Shown in pieces: positions 14,996-23,377 of a stretch of DNA of 64,000 bases. The notes under the pieces are model-generated. The model was not told where the DNA came from. It saw nothing but the letters and a program-made list of their open reading frames with translations, and did no database searches. A program made the position numbers and the translations under genes. This DNA comes from Clostridium sardiniense (lineage in GTDB: Bacteria; Bacillota; Clostridia; Clostridiales; Clostridiaceae): the NCBI RefSeq assembly GCF_016907995.1, contig NZ_JAFBDA010000006.1:1-64000 (forward strand). Reading direction: 5' to 3'. Within the stretch, counting starts at the first letter, position 1. Each line of letters opens with the position of its first letter.

Positions 14996-16903
14996 TTATC
15001 TAAAAGAATTTACAGATGCATCTGATGGCATTCTAAGATCACCACGAGGACTTAAGGATATTGTTCCAACTTTAGGACCATCAGGAAGGGCACTTCTTTT
15101 AAATTGTTGAGAGAAGAATCTCCATAAGAATTTATCTAACCATTTTTCTATTGTTTCTTTTGAATAATCACCTTTAAATGCATGTTCTGCTAGGAAGAGA
15201 ATTCTTTCCTTTGAAGAACCATGTTTCATAAAGTGATATAAGAAGAAATCGTGTAATTCATATGGACCAACTATATCTTCTGTCTTTTGAGTTATCTCAC
15301 CAGTAGTTTCGTCCTTTGGAAGAAGTTCAGGACTTACTGGAGTATCTAATATATCAAGTAAAGTATCTTTTACTATTTTAGTAGATTCATGTTGAGCTAC
15401 ATAATTTACTAGATATCTAACAAGGGTTTTTGGTATTGAAGGGTTAACAGAGTACATAGACATATGATCTCCATTATAAGTACACCATCCAAGGGCAAGC
15501 TCAGATAAATCTCCAGTACCAACTAAAATACCGCCTTCTTTATTTGCTATATCCATAAGGATTTGCGTTCTTTCTCTTGCTTGAACATTTTCATAAGTAA
15601 CATCATGTATATCTTTATCATGGCCAATATCTTCAAAATGTTGAAGAGCTGAATTTACTATATTTATTTCTCTTAAATCACAACCAAGTTCTTTGCAAAG
15701 GATTAATGCATTATTGTATGTTCTATCTGTTGTGCCAAATCCTGGCATAGTGATTGTAATTATATTTTTATTATCAATATTTAAAAGCTTATAAGTCTTA
15801 ACTATTACAAGTAAAGCTAATGTAGAGTCAAGACCACCTGATATTCCTATAACAGTTTTATTAAGATTTACATGTTCAAGTCTCTTAGCTAGTGCTGAAG
15901 CTTGTATATTAAATATCTCTTTACATCTTGCTTCCATTTCACTTTCTTTTGAAGGTACAAAAGGATGCTTATCTATGTATCTATCAAAAGAATTATTTGC
16001 TACATTATCAAAATCAAAATCTATTACCCTCACATTAAAAGGTGCAAATTTTGATGCATCTCTAAAACTTAAGTTTTTTATTCTTTCAGCTCTTAATCTA
16101 AAAGTATCAATGTCTGCATATATGACTTCATTTTCTCTTTGGAATCTTTCATTTTCTTTTAATATAGTTCCATTCTCACTAATTAATAAATGTCCACTAA
16201 ATAAAAGATCTGTTGAGGATTCATGAACTCCAGCAGATGAATATATATATGCACAAATTGAACGAGCACTTTGATTAGATATTAAATTTTTTCTGTAATC
16301 TGCTTTTGAAACAAGTTCATTTGATGCAGATAGATTAAATATAATATTTGCTCCAAGAAGTGACAGGTAAGAACTTGGGGGTATAGTTACCCAAAGATCT
16401 TCACAAATCTCAGCTCCAAATGTGAAGTTATCAGATGAGAAGATTAAATCTGTTCCAAATGGAATATCTCTTTGGAATGGAAGGTCAACCTTTTGATTAA
16501 CAATTCTTATACCTTCAGAAAACCATCTTTTTTCATAGAATTCACTATAATTAGGTATATATGATTTTGGAACTATTCCAAGAATTTTTCCTTTAAATAG
16601 AATGAAAGCGCAGTTATATAAAGTGCATCCTTTTAAAAGAGGCGCTCCAACAGCAATTATAATATCCGTACTTGATGTTTCAAGCATTATTGATACTAAA
16701 CCTTTTAAGGACTCATTTATTAACCTATCTTGAAGAAAAAGATCACCACAAGTATATGAAGTTATACATAACTCAGGGAAAACGATAGCTTTAGCATCTT
16801 TATCTTTAGCTTCTTTAATACATTTTAGAATTTCACTTACATTATATTCAATATCAGCCACTTTCGTTTTGGGACAGGCTGATGCAACTTTTATAAAATC
16901 CAT
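14996..16903 (-). CDS. nadE: Glutamine-dependent NAD(+) synthetase
   Basis: The 635-residue protein is the two-domain form: an N-terminal nitrilase-type glutaminase (Glu in VFPELCIT, Lys in IVPKSYIPNY, nucleophile Cys in GAEICEDLW) and a C-terminal NAD synthase with the PP-loop GISGGLDSTLALL. It amidates deamido-NAD using ammonia tunnelled from glutamine and ATP. Upstream in-frame ATGs exist on the minus strand up to 16969, but GGAGA just before the ATG at 16903 and the family N terminus (MDFIKVASACP) decide the start. It is monocistronic. Confidence 0.93.
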   Translation of the reverse strand: MDFIKVASACPKTKVADIEYNVSEILKCIKEAKDKDAKAIVFPELCITSYTCGDLFLQDRLINESLKGLVSIMLETSSTDIIIAVGAPLLKGCTLYNCAFILFKGKILGIVPKSYIPNYSEFYEKRWFSEGIRIVNQKVDLPFQRDIPFGTDLIFSSDNFTFGAEICEDLWVTIPPSSYLSLLGANIIFNLSASNELVSKADYRKNLISNQSARSICAYIYSSAGVHESSTDLLFSGHLLISENGTILKENERFQRENEVIYADIDTFRLRAERIKNLSFRDASKFAPFNVRVIDFDFDNVANNSFDRYIDKHPFVPSKESEMEARCKEIFNIQASALAKRLEHVNLNKTVIGISGGLDSTLALLVIVKTYKLLNIDNKNIITITMPGFGTTDRTYNNALILCKELGCDLREINIVNSALQHFEDIGHDKDIHDVTYENVQARERTQILMDIANKEGGILVGTGDLSELALGWCTYNGDHMSMYSVNPSIPKTLVRYLVNYVAQHESTKIVKDTLLDILDTPVSPELLPKDETTGEITQKTEDIVGPYELHDFFLYHFMKHGSSKERILFLAEHAFKGDYSKETIEKWLDKFLWRFFSQQFKRSALPDGPKVGTISLSPRGDLRMPSDASVNSFR

Positions 16904-16968
16904 ATTTATCATCTCCATTAAATAGTATGTCGTAATTAGTATTACTAGTTTATATCCTATATATAACA

Positions 16969-16997
16969 ATAATAAGATGAAAATATTAGAAAATCAA
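16969..16997 (-). promoter_or_regulatory. Probable nadE promoter
   Basis: On the minus strand TTGATT (16997-16992), a 17-base spacer and TATTAT (16974-16969), about 65 bases before the chosen nadE start. Confidence 0.5.
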
Positions 16998-17024
16998 TGA
17001 AAACAAGAGAAAAGATTATAAAAG

Positions 17025-17059
17025 CCTCTTTAAAAGTTATATAATAACCTTTAAAGAGG
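17025..17059. repeat. 16-bp inverted repeat between nadE and nfeD
   Basis: Arms CCTCTTTAAAAGTTAT and ATAACCTTTAAAGAGG pair over 16 bases with one mismatch and a three-base centre. It lies upstream of both divergent promoters and no gene ends here, so it is not a normal terminator. Operator or remnant; unknown. Confidence 0.5.
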
Positions 17060-17179
17060 TTAATAAGAAATTGTAAAAAGATAATTATAAAGATATAATT
17101 AAATTATAAAGTTTAAGTATCATTACACATTTTAATGATATAATGGTAATATGTAGTAAAGGAAAAGGAGGGTAAAGAA

Positions 17180-17614
17180 ATGCTTTTAACAGTACTTTGG
17201 ATTATAGTTGCTATAGTAATGGTAGGTATTGATTTGGCTACTAGTGCATTCTTATTTTCTTGGATTGGACTTGGAGCAATAGTAGCTATGTTTGCAAATT
17301 TATTTGCATTAAGTTTTTTAGTACAAGTTATAATATTCGGTATTGTAAGTTTAATTGCAATTGGAATAGGGTATCCTTGGGCAAGGAAAAAGTTTAAAGC
17401 TAGTATAAGAACAACTCCATTAATGGAAGAAACTTATATAGGTATGATATTTGATGCAGAGGAAAGAATAGAAGATGTAGCAAGAATAAAAGTTTCTGGA
17501 ATATATTGGGCTGCGGTTAATGAAGGTGAAATAATTAGAAAAGGTGATAAATTTATTATCACAGGAATACAAGGTAATAAATTTACAATAAATAAATATA
17601 AAGGGGAGGAATAA
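17180..17614 (+). CDS. NfeD-family membrane protein
   Basis: The 144-residue short-form NfeD protein has two to three hydrophobic segments in residues 1-75, including IVAIVMVGIDLATSAFLF. A C-terminal OB-fold follows (about 85-144, with ISGIYWAAVNEGEIIRKGDK). This family is encoded next to SPFH/stomatin proteins and is thought to help organise membrane microdomains. Here the SPFH gene starts two bases after its stop. AAAGGAGGG precedes the start, and an extended -10 (TGATATAAT, 17136-17144) is a likely promoter element. Confidence 0.88.
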   Translation: MLLTVLWIIVAIVMVGIDLATSAFLFSWIGLGAIVAMFANLFALSFLVQVIIFGIVSLIAIGIGYPWARKKFKASIRTTPLMEETYIGMIFDAEERIEDVARIKVSGIYWAAVNEGEIIRKGDKFIITGIQGNKFTINKYKGEE

Positions 17615-17616
17615 TA

Positions 17617-18561
17617 ATGGTAGGACTTATAATTGCAATAGTACTAATAGTACTAATATTGATTATTATTTTATCATCAATAAAAATCGTTAATACAGGA
17701 TATCTGTATGTAGTAGAAAGGTTTGGACAATTCCATAGGGTATTAGAACCAGGATGGCATGTAACAATTCCATTTGCTGATTTTGTAAGAAGAAAGGTTT
17801 CTACAAAACAACAAATAATTGATGTACCACCACAAACTGTTATAACTAAGGATAATGTTAATATATCAGTAGATAACGTTATATTCTACAAGCTTTTAAA
17901 GGCTCAAGATGCAGTGTACAATATCGAAGACTTTAGATCAGGTATAGTATATTCAGCAACAACTAACATAAGAAATATAATAGGTAATATGACTTTAGAT
18001 GAGGTTTTATCAGGAAGAGATAAGATAAATCAAGAATTGCTTATTATAATTGATGAAATAACAGATGCATATGGAATAAAGATACTTTCAGTAGAAATTA
18101 AAAATATAATCCCACCAGCTGAAATACAAAATGCAATGGAAAAGCAAATGAAAGCAGAAAGAGATAAGAGAGCTATGATCCTTCAAGCTGAAGGGGGAAG
18201 ACAATCTCAAATTGAAAAAGCTGAAGGAGAAAAGCAAGCTAGAATATTAGATGCAGAGGCGCAAAAGGAAGCACAAATTAGAAAAGCGGAAGGTTTAAAA
18301 GAATCTCAACTTCTAGAAGCAGAAGGTAAAGCTAAAGCAATAGAAGCTATAGCAATTGCTGAATCAGAAGCTGTAAGAATGATAAATGCAGCAATTATAG
18401 AATCAGGTACTGATGAGAGAGTTATTGCATTAAAGCAAGTTGAAGCTTTAAAAGAAATGGCTACAAATCCTGCAAATAAATTAATATTACCAAATGAAAC
18501 ATTATCATCACTTGGAAGTATTGCAGCAATTGGGGAAATGTTAAAAGATAGCAAAAATTAG
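17617..18561 (+). CDS. SPFH/stomatin-family protein (paraslipin type)
   Basis: The 314-residue protein starts with a membrane anchor (residues 2-24), followed by the SPFH domain (VVERFGQFHRVLEPGWHVTIP, DNVNISVDNVIFYKL, IEDFRSGIVYSATTNIR). Next comes an Ala/Glu/Lys-rich coiled coil (about 175-255), whose repeats include QIEKAEGEKQAR, and an alanine-rich C-terminal region. Such proteins oligomerise on the cytoplasmic face of the membrane. Pairing with NfeD is typical. A molecular activity has not been assigned to this subfamily. Confidence 0.9.
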   Translation: MVGLIIAIVLIVLILIIILSSIKIVNTGYLYVVERFGQFHRVLEPGWHVTIPFADFVRRKVSTKQQIIDVPPQTVITKDNVNISVDNVIFYKLLKAQDAVYNIEDFRSGIVYSATTNIRNIIGNMTLDEVLSGRDKINQELLIIIDEITDAYGIKILSVEIKNIIPPAEIQNAMEKQMKAERDKRAMILQAEGGRQSQIEKAEGEKQARILDAEAQKEAQIRKAEGLKESQLLEAEGKAKAIEAIAIAESEAVRMINAAIIESGTDERVIALKQVEALKEMATNPANKLILPNETLSSLGSIAAIGEMLKDSKN

Positions 18562-18562
18562 A

Positions 18563-18600
18563 AAAAACCTCTAGAGAATTAATTCTCTAGAGGTTTTTTA
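18563..18600 (+). terminator. Intrinsic terminator of the NfeD/SPFH operon
   Basis: A stem of AAAACCTCTAGAGAATT with its complement, centre TAATTA-type, followed by a run of seven T. Strong hairpin. Confidence 0.9.
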
Positions 18601-18730
18601 TATTAACATTGTGTAAAAGTTTCTAAATATGGTTGAAAACTTGGGAAATAAAATAATAATATAAGTATATATTATCAAATATAAGTATGTTTTATAATAA
18701 TATAAGGATATCTTATCGTAAGGAGGTTAT

Positions 18731-19090
18731 ATGAGGAAGAAAATAGTTTTCAGTCTATTTGTGGTAGTATTAGCTATGATGTTTACTGGTTGCACAGGAG
18801 ATAATAAGGTAGAATCAAAAAGTTCTTCTGAGAATAGTAATGAAATAAAAGATTCAGGTAAGAATGTTTCTTTAAATATAGATCTATCTGGTATAGATGA
18901 TGTTAAGAAAAGTGCAAGTGGAATGGATGAGTTAATAGAAGGATATAAAAACATTGAAAGTGGTTTAAATAAAAATAAAGAAAATATAGAAGATAAATTA
19001 AAGAATAATAATAAATCTGTAAAGAATAATACTGTTCTTGGACATGAAGATAAAGTTACAGGAACATTAAAAGAATTGCTTAATAAATAA
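18731..19090 (+). CDS. Small Ser/Lys/Asn-rich lipoprotein
   Basis: The 119-residue precursor has a lipobox FTGC (Cys21), so the mature protein is about 99 residues. It is very hydrophilic (many Lys, Asn, Ser, Asp, Glu) and predicted helical in the second half, with an ESGLNKNKENIEDKLKNNN-like stretch. No cysteine occurs after the lipobox. I do not recognise the family. AAGGAGG precedes the ATG. It has its own terminator and stands alone. Anchored on the outer face of the membrane by inference. Confidence 0.65.
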   Translation: MRKKIVFSLFVVVLAMMFTGCTGDNKVESKSSSENSNEIKDSGKNVSLNIDLSGIDDVKKSASGMDELIEGYKNIESGLNKNKENIEDKLKNNNKSVKNNTVLGHEDKVTGTLKELLNK

Positions 19091-19134
19091 AAAAGAAAAC
19101 TTCAAGTTTTTATTTTCTTGAAGTTTTCTTTTTT
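19091..19134 (+). terminator. Intrinsic terminator
   Basis: AAAAGAAAACTTCAAG pairs with CTTGAAGTTTTCTTTT, followed by more T. It ends the lipoprotein transcript. Confidence 0.85.
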
Positions 19135-19142
19135 ATTTATTG

Positions 19143-19176
19143 ACTTCATTACTTTAACGTGATAAAGTAATGAAGT
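19143..19176. promoter_or_regulatory. 14-bp inverted repeat overlapping the amino-acid transporter promoter
   Basis: ACTTCATTACTTTA (19143-19156) and TAAAGTAATGAAGT (19163-19176) are perfectly complementary around ACGTGA. A candidate promoter TTGACT (19140-19145), 17 bases, TAAAGT (19163-19168) lies inside it, and the ribosome-binding site follows at once. The position fits a repressor operator or a leader hairpin that masks initiation. Regulator unknown. Confidence 0.6.
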
Positions 19177-19190
19177 GAGGAGGGATATAA

Positions 19191-20012
19191 ATGAGAAAGA
19201 CAGTACTTAATTTATTAATTTGGATTTTAGTTATTATTATTGGTTTTGGATTAGTACATATTCTAAATCAGAATAATAAAAAGAAAGATGAAAATGTACT
19301 TATAGTAGGTTATGATGATACATTTGTACCTATGGGATTTATAAATAATGATGGACAGGTAGTGGGTTTTGATATAGATTTAGCAAAAGCAGTAGGAAAA
19401 AAGATACATAAAGAGATAAAATTTCAGCCAATAGATTGGACAATGAAAGAAACAGAACTTAGAAATGGAGATATAGATTTAATTTGGAATGGATACTCAG
19501 TTACAAAGGAAAGAGAAGAACAAGTGGATTTTTCAAATCCTTATATTAGTGATCGTCAAGTAATAATAGTTAGATCTAATTCAAATATAAAAGATAAAAA
19601 GGATTTTAAGAATAAAAAAATAGGAGTTCAAGCAGCATCAAGTGCTTCAGATGCAGTAATGAAGGATTCAGAATTTGTAAAATCTCTAAGTGGAGGTAAC
19701 TTTATATCATATCAATCTAATAATGATGCATTAATGGATTTAGATGCAGGAAGAATAGATGGGGTAGTAGCAGATGAAGTTCTTGCAAGGTATTATATGA
19801 ACGCACGTGGTACTGATAAGTATAAAGTTTTAAATGATAATTTTGGTAGCGAATACTTTGCAGTAGGGATTAAAAAAGGAAATGAAAAATTAAAAGATGA
19901 GATAAATTTAGGGTTAAAAGAAGTAATAAGTAATGGAACAGCAAAGAAAATATCAGAGAAGTGGTTTGGAAAAGATATCGTAATTAAGGGGGAGACTAAT
20001 GATGAATTTTGA
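19191..20012 (+). CDS. Polar amino-acid ABC transporter substrate-binding protein
   Basis: The 273-residue protein has an N-terminal hydrophobic segment (residues 5-27). It has no lipobox Cys, so it is membrane-anchored by an uncleaved signal or released after cleavage. The family-3 solute-binding fold follows: VGYDDTFVPMGFINNDGQ, then GFDIDLAKAVGKKI, IDLIWNGYSVTKEREEQVDFS and VGIKKGNEKLKDEIN. It delivers an amino acid (class not determinable) to the adjoining permease. It shares 14 bases with the permease gene. The inverted repeat at 19143 lies right at its start region. Confidence 0.85.
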   Translation: MRKTVLNLLIWILVIIIGFGLVHILNQNNKKKDENVLIVGYDDTFVPMGFINNDGQVVGFDIDLAKAVGKKIHKEIKFQPIDWTMKETELRNGDIDLIWNGYSVTKEREEQVDFSNPYISDRQVIIVRSNSNIKDKKDFKNKKIGVQAASSASDAVMKDSEFVKSLSGGNFISYQSNNDALMDLDAGRIDGVVADEVLARYYMNARGTDKYKVLNDNFGSEYFAVGIKKGNEKLKDEINLGLKEVISNGTAKKISEKWFGKDIVIKGETNDEF

Positions 20013-20640
20013 AATATTAATAGATCAATTAATGAGTGGGCTTAAGATTACTCTTTCAGTATTTATATTAACCTTAATACTTTCTATACCTATTGGAATT
20101 ATAGTTGCAATATTAAGGGTTAAAGGAAATAGATTAACTAAGAGAATTGTAGATTTGTATATTTTAATTATGAGGGGAACACCATTATTATTACAAATAA
20201 TATTTATATTCTTTGGACTTCCTTTAGTTGGAGTTAGATTTGGAAGATTTACTGCTGCGATAGTGGCATTTGTATTAAATTATGGTGCATATTTTGCAGA
20301 AATATTTAGAGCTGGTATTGAAGGTGTTGATGATGGACAATTAGAAGCCTGTGAAATGCTTGGTCTTTCAGAATTTGATGTTTATATTAGAATAATTCTT
20401 CCACAAGCTTTTAAGAAGGTAATTCCTCCAGTTGGAAATGAAGTAATAAGCTTAATTAAAGATACAGCTCTTGTGTATATAGTAGGATTACAAGATATAT
20501 TAATGGTCGGTAAAATAGCTACTAATAGAGAAGCGTCATTATTTCCACTAGTTATAGTTGGAATTTTATATCTTATATTAGTTATAGTATTAACTAACGT
20601 ATTTAAAAAATTAGAAAAGAAATATAATTACTATAAATAG
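19999..20640 (+). CDS. Polar amino-acid ABC transporter permease
   Basis: The 213-residue HisM/GlnP-type permease has about five membrane segments. The family motif IMRGTPLLLQIIFIFFGLP comes early, and the ATPase-coupling loop EACEMLGLSEFDVYIRIILPQA later. GGGGAG at 19988-19993 serves either ATG 19999 or ATG 20002. The 14-base overlap with the binding-protein gene indicates translational coupling. Confidence 0.88.
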   Translation: MMNFEILIDQLMSGLKITLSVFILTLILSIPIGIIVAILRVKGNRLTKRIVDLYILIMRGTPLLLQIIFIFFGLPLVGVRFGRFTAAIVAFVLNYGAYFAEIFRAGIEGVDDGQLEACEMLGLSEFDVYIRIILPQAFKKVIPPVGNEVISLIKDTALVYIVGLQDILMVGKIATNREASLFPLVIVGILYLILVIVLTNVFKKLEKKYNYYK

Positions 20641-20651
20641 GAGGAAATTAT

Positions 20652-21314
20652 ATGTTAGAGGTTAAAGGAATTAAAAAGAGTTTTGGGAAAAATGATGTAT
20701 TTAAAGATTTAGATTTAGTAATAGATAAAGGGGAAACTGTTGTAGTTGTTGGAAGATCTGGAGAAGGTAAGACTACATTATTAAGATGTATAACAAGTCT
20801 TGAAAAATGTGATGATGGACTTATAAAGATAGATAATAAGGTATTTTGCAAAAATGGTGTATATGTAGATGGTAAAGAATTAAAGGAAGTTAGAAAAGAT
20901 ATAGGGGTTGTATTTCAAAATTTTAATTTATTCCCTCACATGACTGTTTTAGAAAATATAATTGAAGCACCTATAAGAGTTTTAAAGGAGAGTAAGGAGA
21001 GTGCGATAAAAAAGGCAAGAGAAATATTAAAAAGTCTTTCAATGGAAGATAAAGAAAATAATTATCCTTTCGAATTATCAGGTGGACAAAAACAAAGAGT
21101 TGCTATAGCAAGAGCTCTTGCTATGGAACCAAAAGTTCTATGTTTTGATGAACCAACATCAGCACTTGACCCTAAAACAACAATAGAGGTTGGAGAAATT
21201 ATAAAAAAACTAAATGAAGAAGGAATAACAATAATGATAATAACCCATGATATTAGTTTTGCAAATATGGTTGCAAAAAGAGTGTTAAAGATGGAAGATG
21301 GTAAGCTTCAATAG
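20652..21314 (+). CDS. Polar amino-acid ABC transporter ATP-binding protein
   Basis: The 220-residue ATPase has Walker A GRSGEGKTT, Q-loop FQNFNLFPHMTV, signature LSGGQKQR, Walker B VLCFDEPTSALDP and the H-loop ITHDISFA. It is slightly shorter than the usual 240 residues. It completes a standard three-gene importer with the two preceding genes, starting after AGGAGG. Confidence 0.9.
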   Translation: MLEVKGIKKSFGKNDVFKDLDLVIDKGETVVVVGRSGEGKTTLLRCITSLEKCDDGLIKIDNKVFCKNGVYVDGKELKEVRKDIGVVFQNFNLFPHMTVLENIIEAPIRVLKESKESAIKKAREILKSLSMEDKENNYPFELSGGQKQRVAIARALAMEPKVLCFDEPTSALDPKTTIEVGEIIKKLNEEGITIMIITHDISFANMVAKRVLKMEDGKLQ

Positions 21315-21336
21315 TAATTCTATTGGAGCTTTTTTG
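21303..21336 (+). terminator. Intrinsic terminator
   Basis: AAGCTTCAATAG pairs with CTATTGGAGCTT (one G-T pair) and is followed by a T-run. It overlaps the 3' end of the ATPase gene. Confidence 0.85.
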
Positions 21337-21384
21337 AGTAAAAAATAAATCAGAGTAAAATGATAAGAATTTATCTAAAATCTA

Positions 21385-21413
21385 TTGACTTCGATTATTA
21401 AATGAGGTATATT
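21385..21413 (+). promoter_or_regulatory. SigA-type promoter of the first flavodoxin
   Basis: TTGACT (21385-21390), 17-base spacer, TATATT (21408-21413). Confidence 0.65.
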
Positions 21414-21455
21414 ATTAACAAATAAAGATTATCGATTGGAAAGAGGAGAGAAATT

Positions 21456-21878
21456 ATGAAAATTAATATAATATATCATTCATCAACAGGAAACACAGAA
21501 GAAATGGCAAACTTAATTGCAAAGGGTGCAAGAGAAGAAGGGGCAGAAGTAAACTTAATTACAATGGACGGAGCATCAATAGATGATGTTAAAAACTGTG
21601 ATGTTGTACTACTTGGATCACCAGCAATGGGAGCTGAAAATTTAGAAGAAACAGAAGTAGAACCATTTGTTGAATCAATAGAAGGAGATGTTTCAGGAAA
21701 GAAGATGATTTTATTTGGATCATTTGGATGGGGCGGTGGAGCCTTCATGACAGAATGGGAAGATAGAATGTTAGATGCGGGAGCAGAACTTTTAGAAAGA
21801 GAAGTTGTAGTTAAAGAGTTACCAGAAGGCGAAGATGCGGACAAACTAGTTGATTTAGGTAAGAGAATCGCAAAATAA
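21456..21878 (+). CDS. Flavodoxin (first of a tandem pair)
   Basis: The 140-residue flavodoxin has the FMN phosphate loop HSSTGNTEEMA (residues 8-18). Its FMN-flanking loops are LLGSPAMGAENLEE and FGSFGWGGGAFM. It is a low-potential electron carrier that can replace ferredoxin. It is closely similar to the neighbouring copy; acidic residues dominate the C-terminal half. It has its own promoter and terminator and a GAGGAG ribosome-binding site. Confidence 0.95.
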   Translation: MKINIIYHSSTGNTEEMANLIAKGAREEGAEVNLITMDGASIDDVKNCDVVLLGSPAMGAENLEETEVEPFVESIEGDVSGKKMILFGSFGWGGGAFMTEWEDRMLDAGAELLEREVVVKELPEGEDADKLVDLGKRIAK

Positions 21879-21901
21879 TAATAAAATAGTAGCACATAAC
21901 T

Positions 21902-21936
21902 AAGACACCTTTATAGTTAATATAAGGGTGTCTTTT
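21902..21936 (+). terminator. Intrinsic terminator
   Basis: AAGACACC pairs with GGGTGTCTT across a 16-base loop and ends in TTTT. It separates the two flavodoxins. Confidence 0.75.
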
Positions 21937-21979
21937 GTATTTTATTAGATATATAATTAATAAATTTCTAAATATGACC

Positions 21980-22008
21980 TTGACAAGTTTTTGAAATAAT
22001 AATATACT
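21980..22008 (+). promoter_or_regulatory. SigA-type promoter of the second flavodoxin
   Basis: TTGACA (21980-21985), 17-base spacer, TATACT (22003-22008). Confidence 0.75.
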
Positions 22009-22015
22009 ATCAATA

Positions 22016-22035
22016 AGTAATGATAATCAATATCA
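22016..22035. promoter_or_regulatory. Fur-like box downstream of the second flavodoxin promoter
   Basis: The 15-base core TGATAATCAATATCA differs from the Fur 7-1-7 consensus TGATAATNATTATCA at one base, and the 19-base version matches at about 16 positions. It begins at the predicted transcription start (+1 to +20), a repressing position. Iron regulation of this flavodoxin is therefore a reasonable inference. Confidence 0.65.
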
Positions 22036-22059
22036 ATTGAATGAGAGAGGATGATATTT

Positions 22060-22485
22060 ATGAAAATTAATATTATTTATTGGACAGGATCAGGAAATAC
22101 TGAAGAAATGGCAAACTTAATTGCAAAGGGAGCAAGGGAAGAAGGAGCGGAAGTAAACATAAAAACTGTCGATGGGGCATCAATTGATGATGTGAAAAAT
22201 TGCGATGTTGTTATGCTTGGATCACCAGCTATGGGAGCGGAAGTTATAGAAGAATGTGAAATGGAACCATTCGTTGAATCAATAGCAGGGGAAGTCTCAG
22301 GAAAGAGCATGGTTTTATTTGGATCCTATGGATGGGGAACTGGAGAATGGATGACAGCATGGGAAGATAGAATGTTAGATGCAGGAGCTGATCTTTTAGA
22401 AAGAGAAGTAATAGCTAATGAATTCCCAGAAGGAGAAACTGCGAATAAATTAATTGAGATTGGTAAAAATATAGCTAAAAGATAA
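22060..22485 (+). CDS. Flavodoxin (second of a tandem pair)
   Basis: The 141-residue protein has the FMN loop WTGSGNTEEMA and the flanking loops MLGSPAMGAEVIEE and FGSYGWGTGEWM. Compared with the first copy, the phosphate loop begins Tyr-Trp-Thr-Gly instead of Tyr-His-Ser-Ser and there is an extra Trp in the second loop, so redox properties may differ. The in-frame ATG at 22051 is adjacent to GAGAGAGG, so 22060 is the better start. It is co-transcribed with the DUF3793 gene and lies under the Fur-like box. Confidence 0.93.
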   Translation: MKINIIYWTGSGNTEEMANLIAKGAREEGAEVNIKTVDGASIDDVKNCDVVMLGSPAMGAEVIEECEMEPFVESIAGEVSGKSMVLFGSYGWGTGEWMTAWEDRMLDAGADLLEREVIANEFPEGETANKLIEIGKNIAKR

Positions 22486-22501
22486 TTAAGGAGTGTTGAA
22501 G

Positions 22502-23131
22502 ATGGAGATAAAAATTAAGCAGTTTATGAGTAAATTAAAGGATATGAATAATATTGAATATTTTGATAAATATATGTTATTTTTATTAGCACCAGTAGTT
22601 GGTGGCTTAAAGCCATCTTCAACAATAACTTTAAAAAAGGATAGTAAAGAATATCTTGTATGGAATAATTATAAAAAAACATTTTTAAATAAGATAGGAT
22701 TAAAACATGTCGTACTAAGGGAAGATGACAAAGCAATAATTTTACTAATATATTCAGAGAAAAATTTAGAGAAATTTATAAATAATAAAGAAACAAAAGA
22801 ATTTTTATTAAAGCTTGAATATAATCTTCAAGATAATTTAGATAGTATTTTAGATAAATTAGTACAAAGATATAATAGATTCCATTGTCCTCATGAACTT
22901 GGAGTATTTTTAGGAATTCCTCTAGAAGATGTTATAGATTTTATGGAGTGTACTACTAAAAAATGTTTATTATGTGGTTACTGGAAGGTATTCAATAATT
23001 CTGATAATGCATTAGAGATATTTAATAATTATAATAGATCTAAGGAATTGGTTTTAGATAGTGTGATTTTTGATGCGAAGTCAGAAGAAATCATTTTATC
23101 ACTACAGAATGAATTTAAAGTAGTAAGTTAA
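22502..23131 (+). CDS. DUF3793 family protein
   Basis: The 209-residue protein matches the clostridial DUF3793 family. An N-terminal half begins FMSKLKDMNNIEYFDKYMLF, and a C-terminal Cys-containing half has HCPHELGVFLGIPLEDVI, then MECTTKKCLLCGYWKVF. The cluster C-x4-C-x2-C plus the earlier CPHE Cys could bind a metal or cofactor. Function is not established, but the family is often found beside flavodoxins, as here. A GTG at 22493 is in frame, but AAGGAG at 22488-22493 points to ATG 22502. Same operon as the second flavodoxin. Confidence 0.82.
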   Translation: MEIKIKQFMSKLKDMNNIEYFDKYMLFLLAPVVGGLKPSSTITLKKDSKEYLVWNNYKKTFLNKIGLKHVVLREDDKAIILLIYSEKNLEKFINNKETKEFLLKLEYNLQDNLDSILDKLVQRYNRFHCPHELGVFLGIPLEDVIDFMECTTKKCLLCGYWKVFNNSDNALEIFNNYNRSKELVLDSVIFDAKSEEIILSLQNEFKVVS

Positions 23132-23133
23132 AG

Positions 23134-23160
23134 GAGCTATAATACAGCTCTTTTTTTTAT
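23134..23160 (+). terminator. Intrinsic terminator
   Basis: Short hairpin GGAGCT...AGCTCT with a run of eight T, ending the flavodoxin/DUF3793 operon. Confidence 0.8.
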
Positions 23161-23377
23161 TAACACAATATTATTAGTAAGTTAATAAAAAATTAAAAAT
23201 AATAATGGTGAATAAATAAGTTATTTAAAGTATTCTATAACTAACGATAGTATTTTTAATATAGTTAAATTTAAGTTGAAAAAATGGCTTATATACAAAG
23301 ATTATAGCTTAAGGGTTAGTTTCTAATAAATTAAATAAGATATATAATAAGAGGTAGACTTTAATTAAGGGGGAAGT

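Noticed and set aside
21476..21895. Long open frames antisense to both flavodoxin genes
   Set aside because: They are codon-bias shadows of the flavodoxins: no ribosome-binding site, low-complexity Ser/Pro-rich product, and the plus-strand product is a clear flavodoxin.
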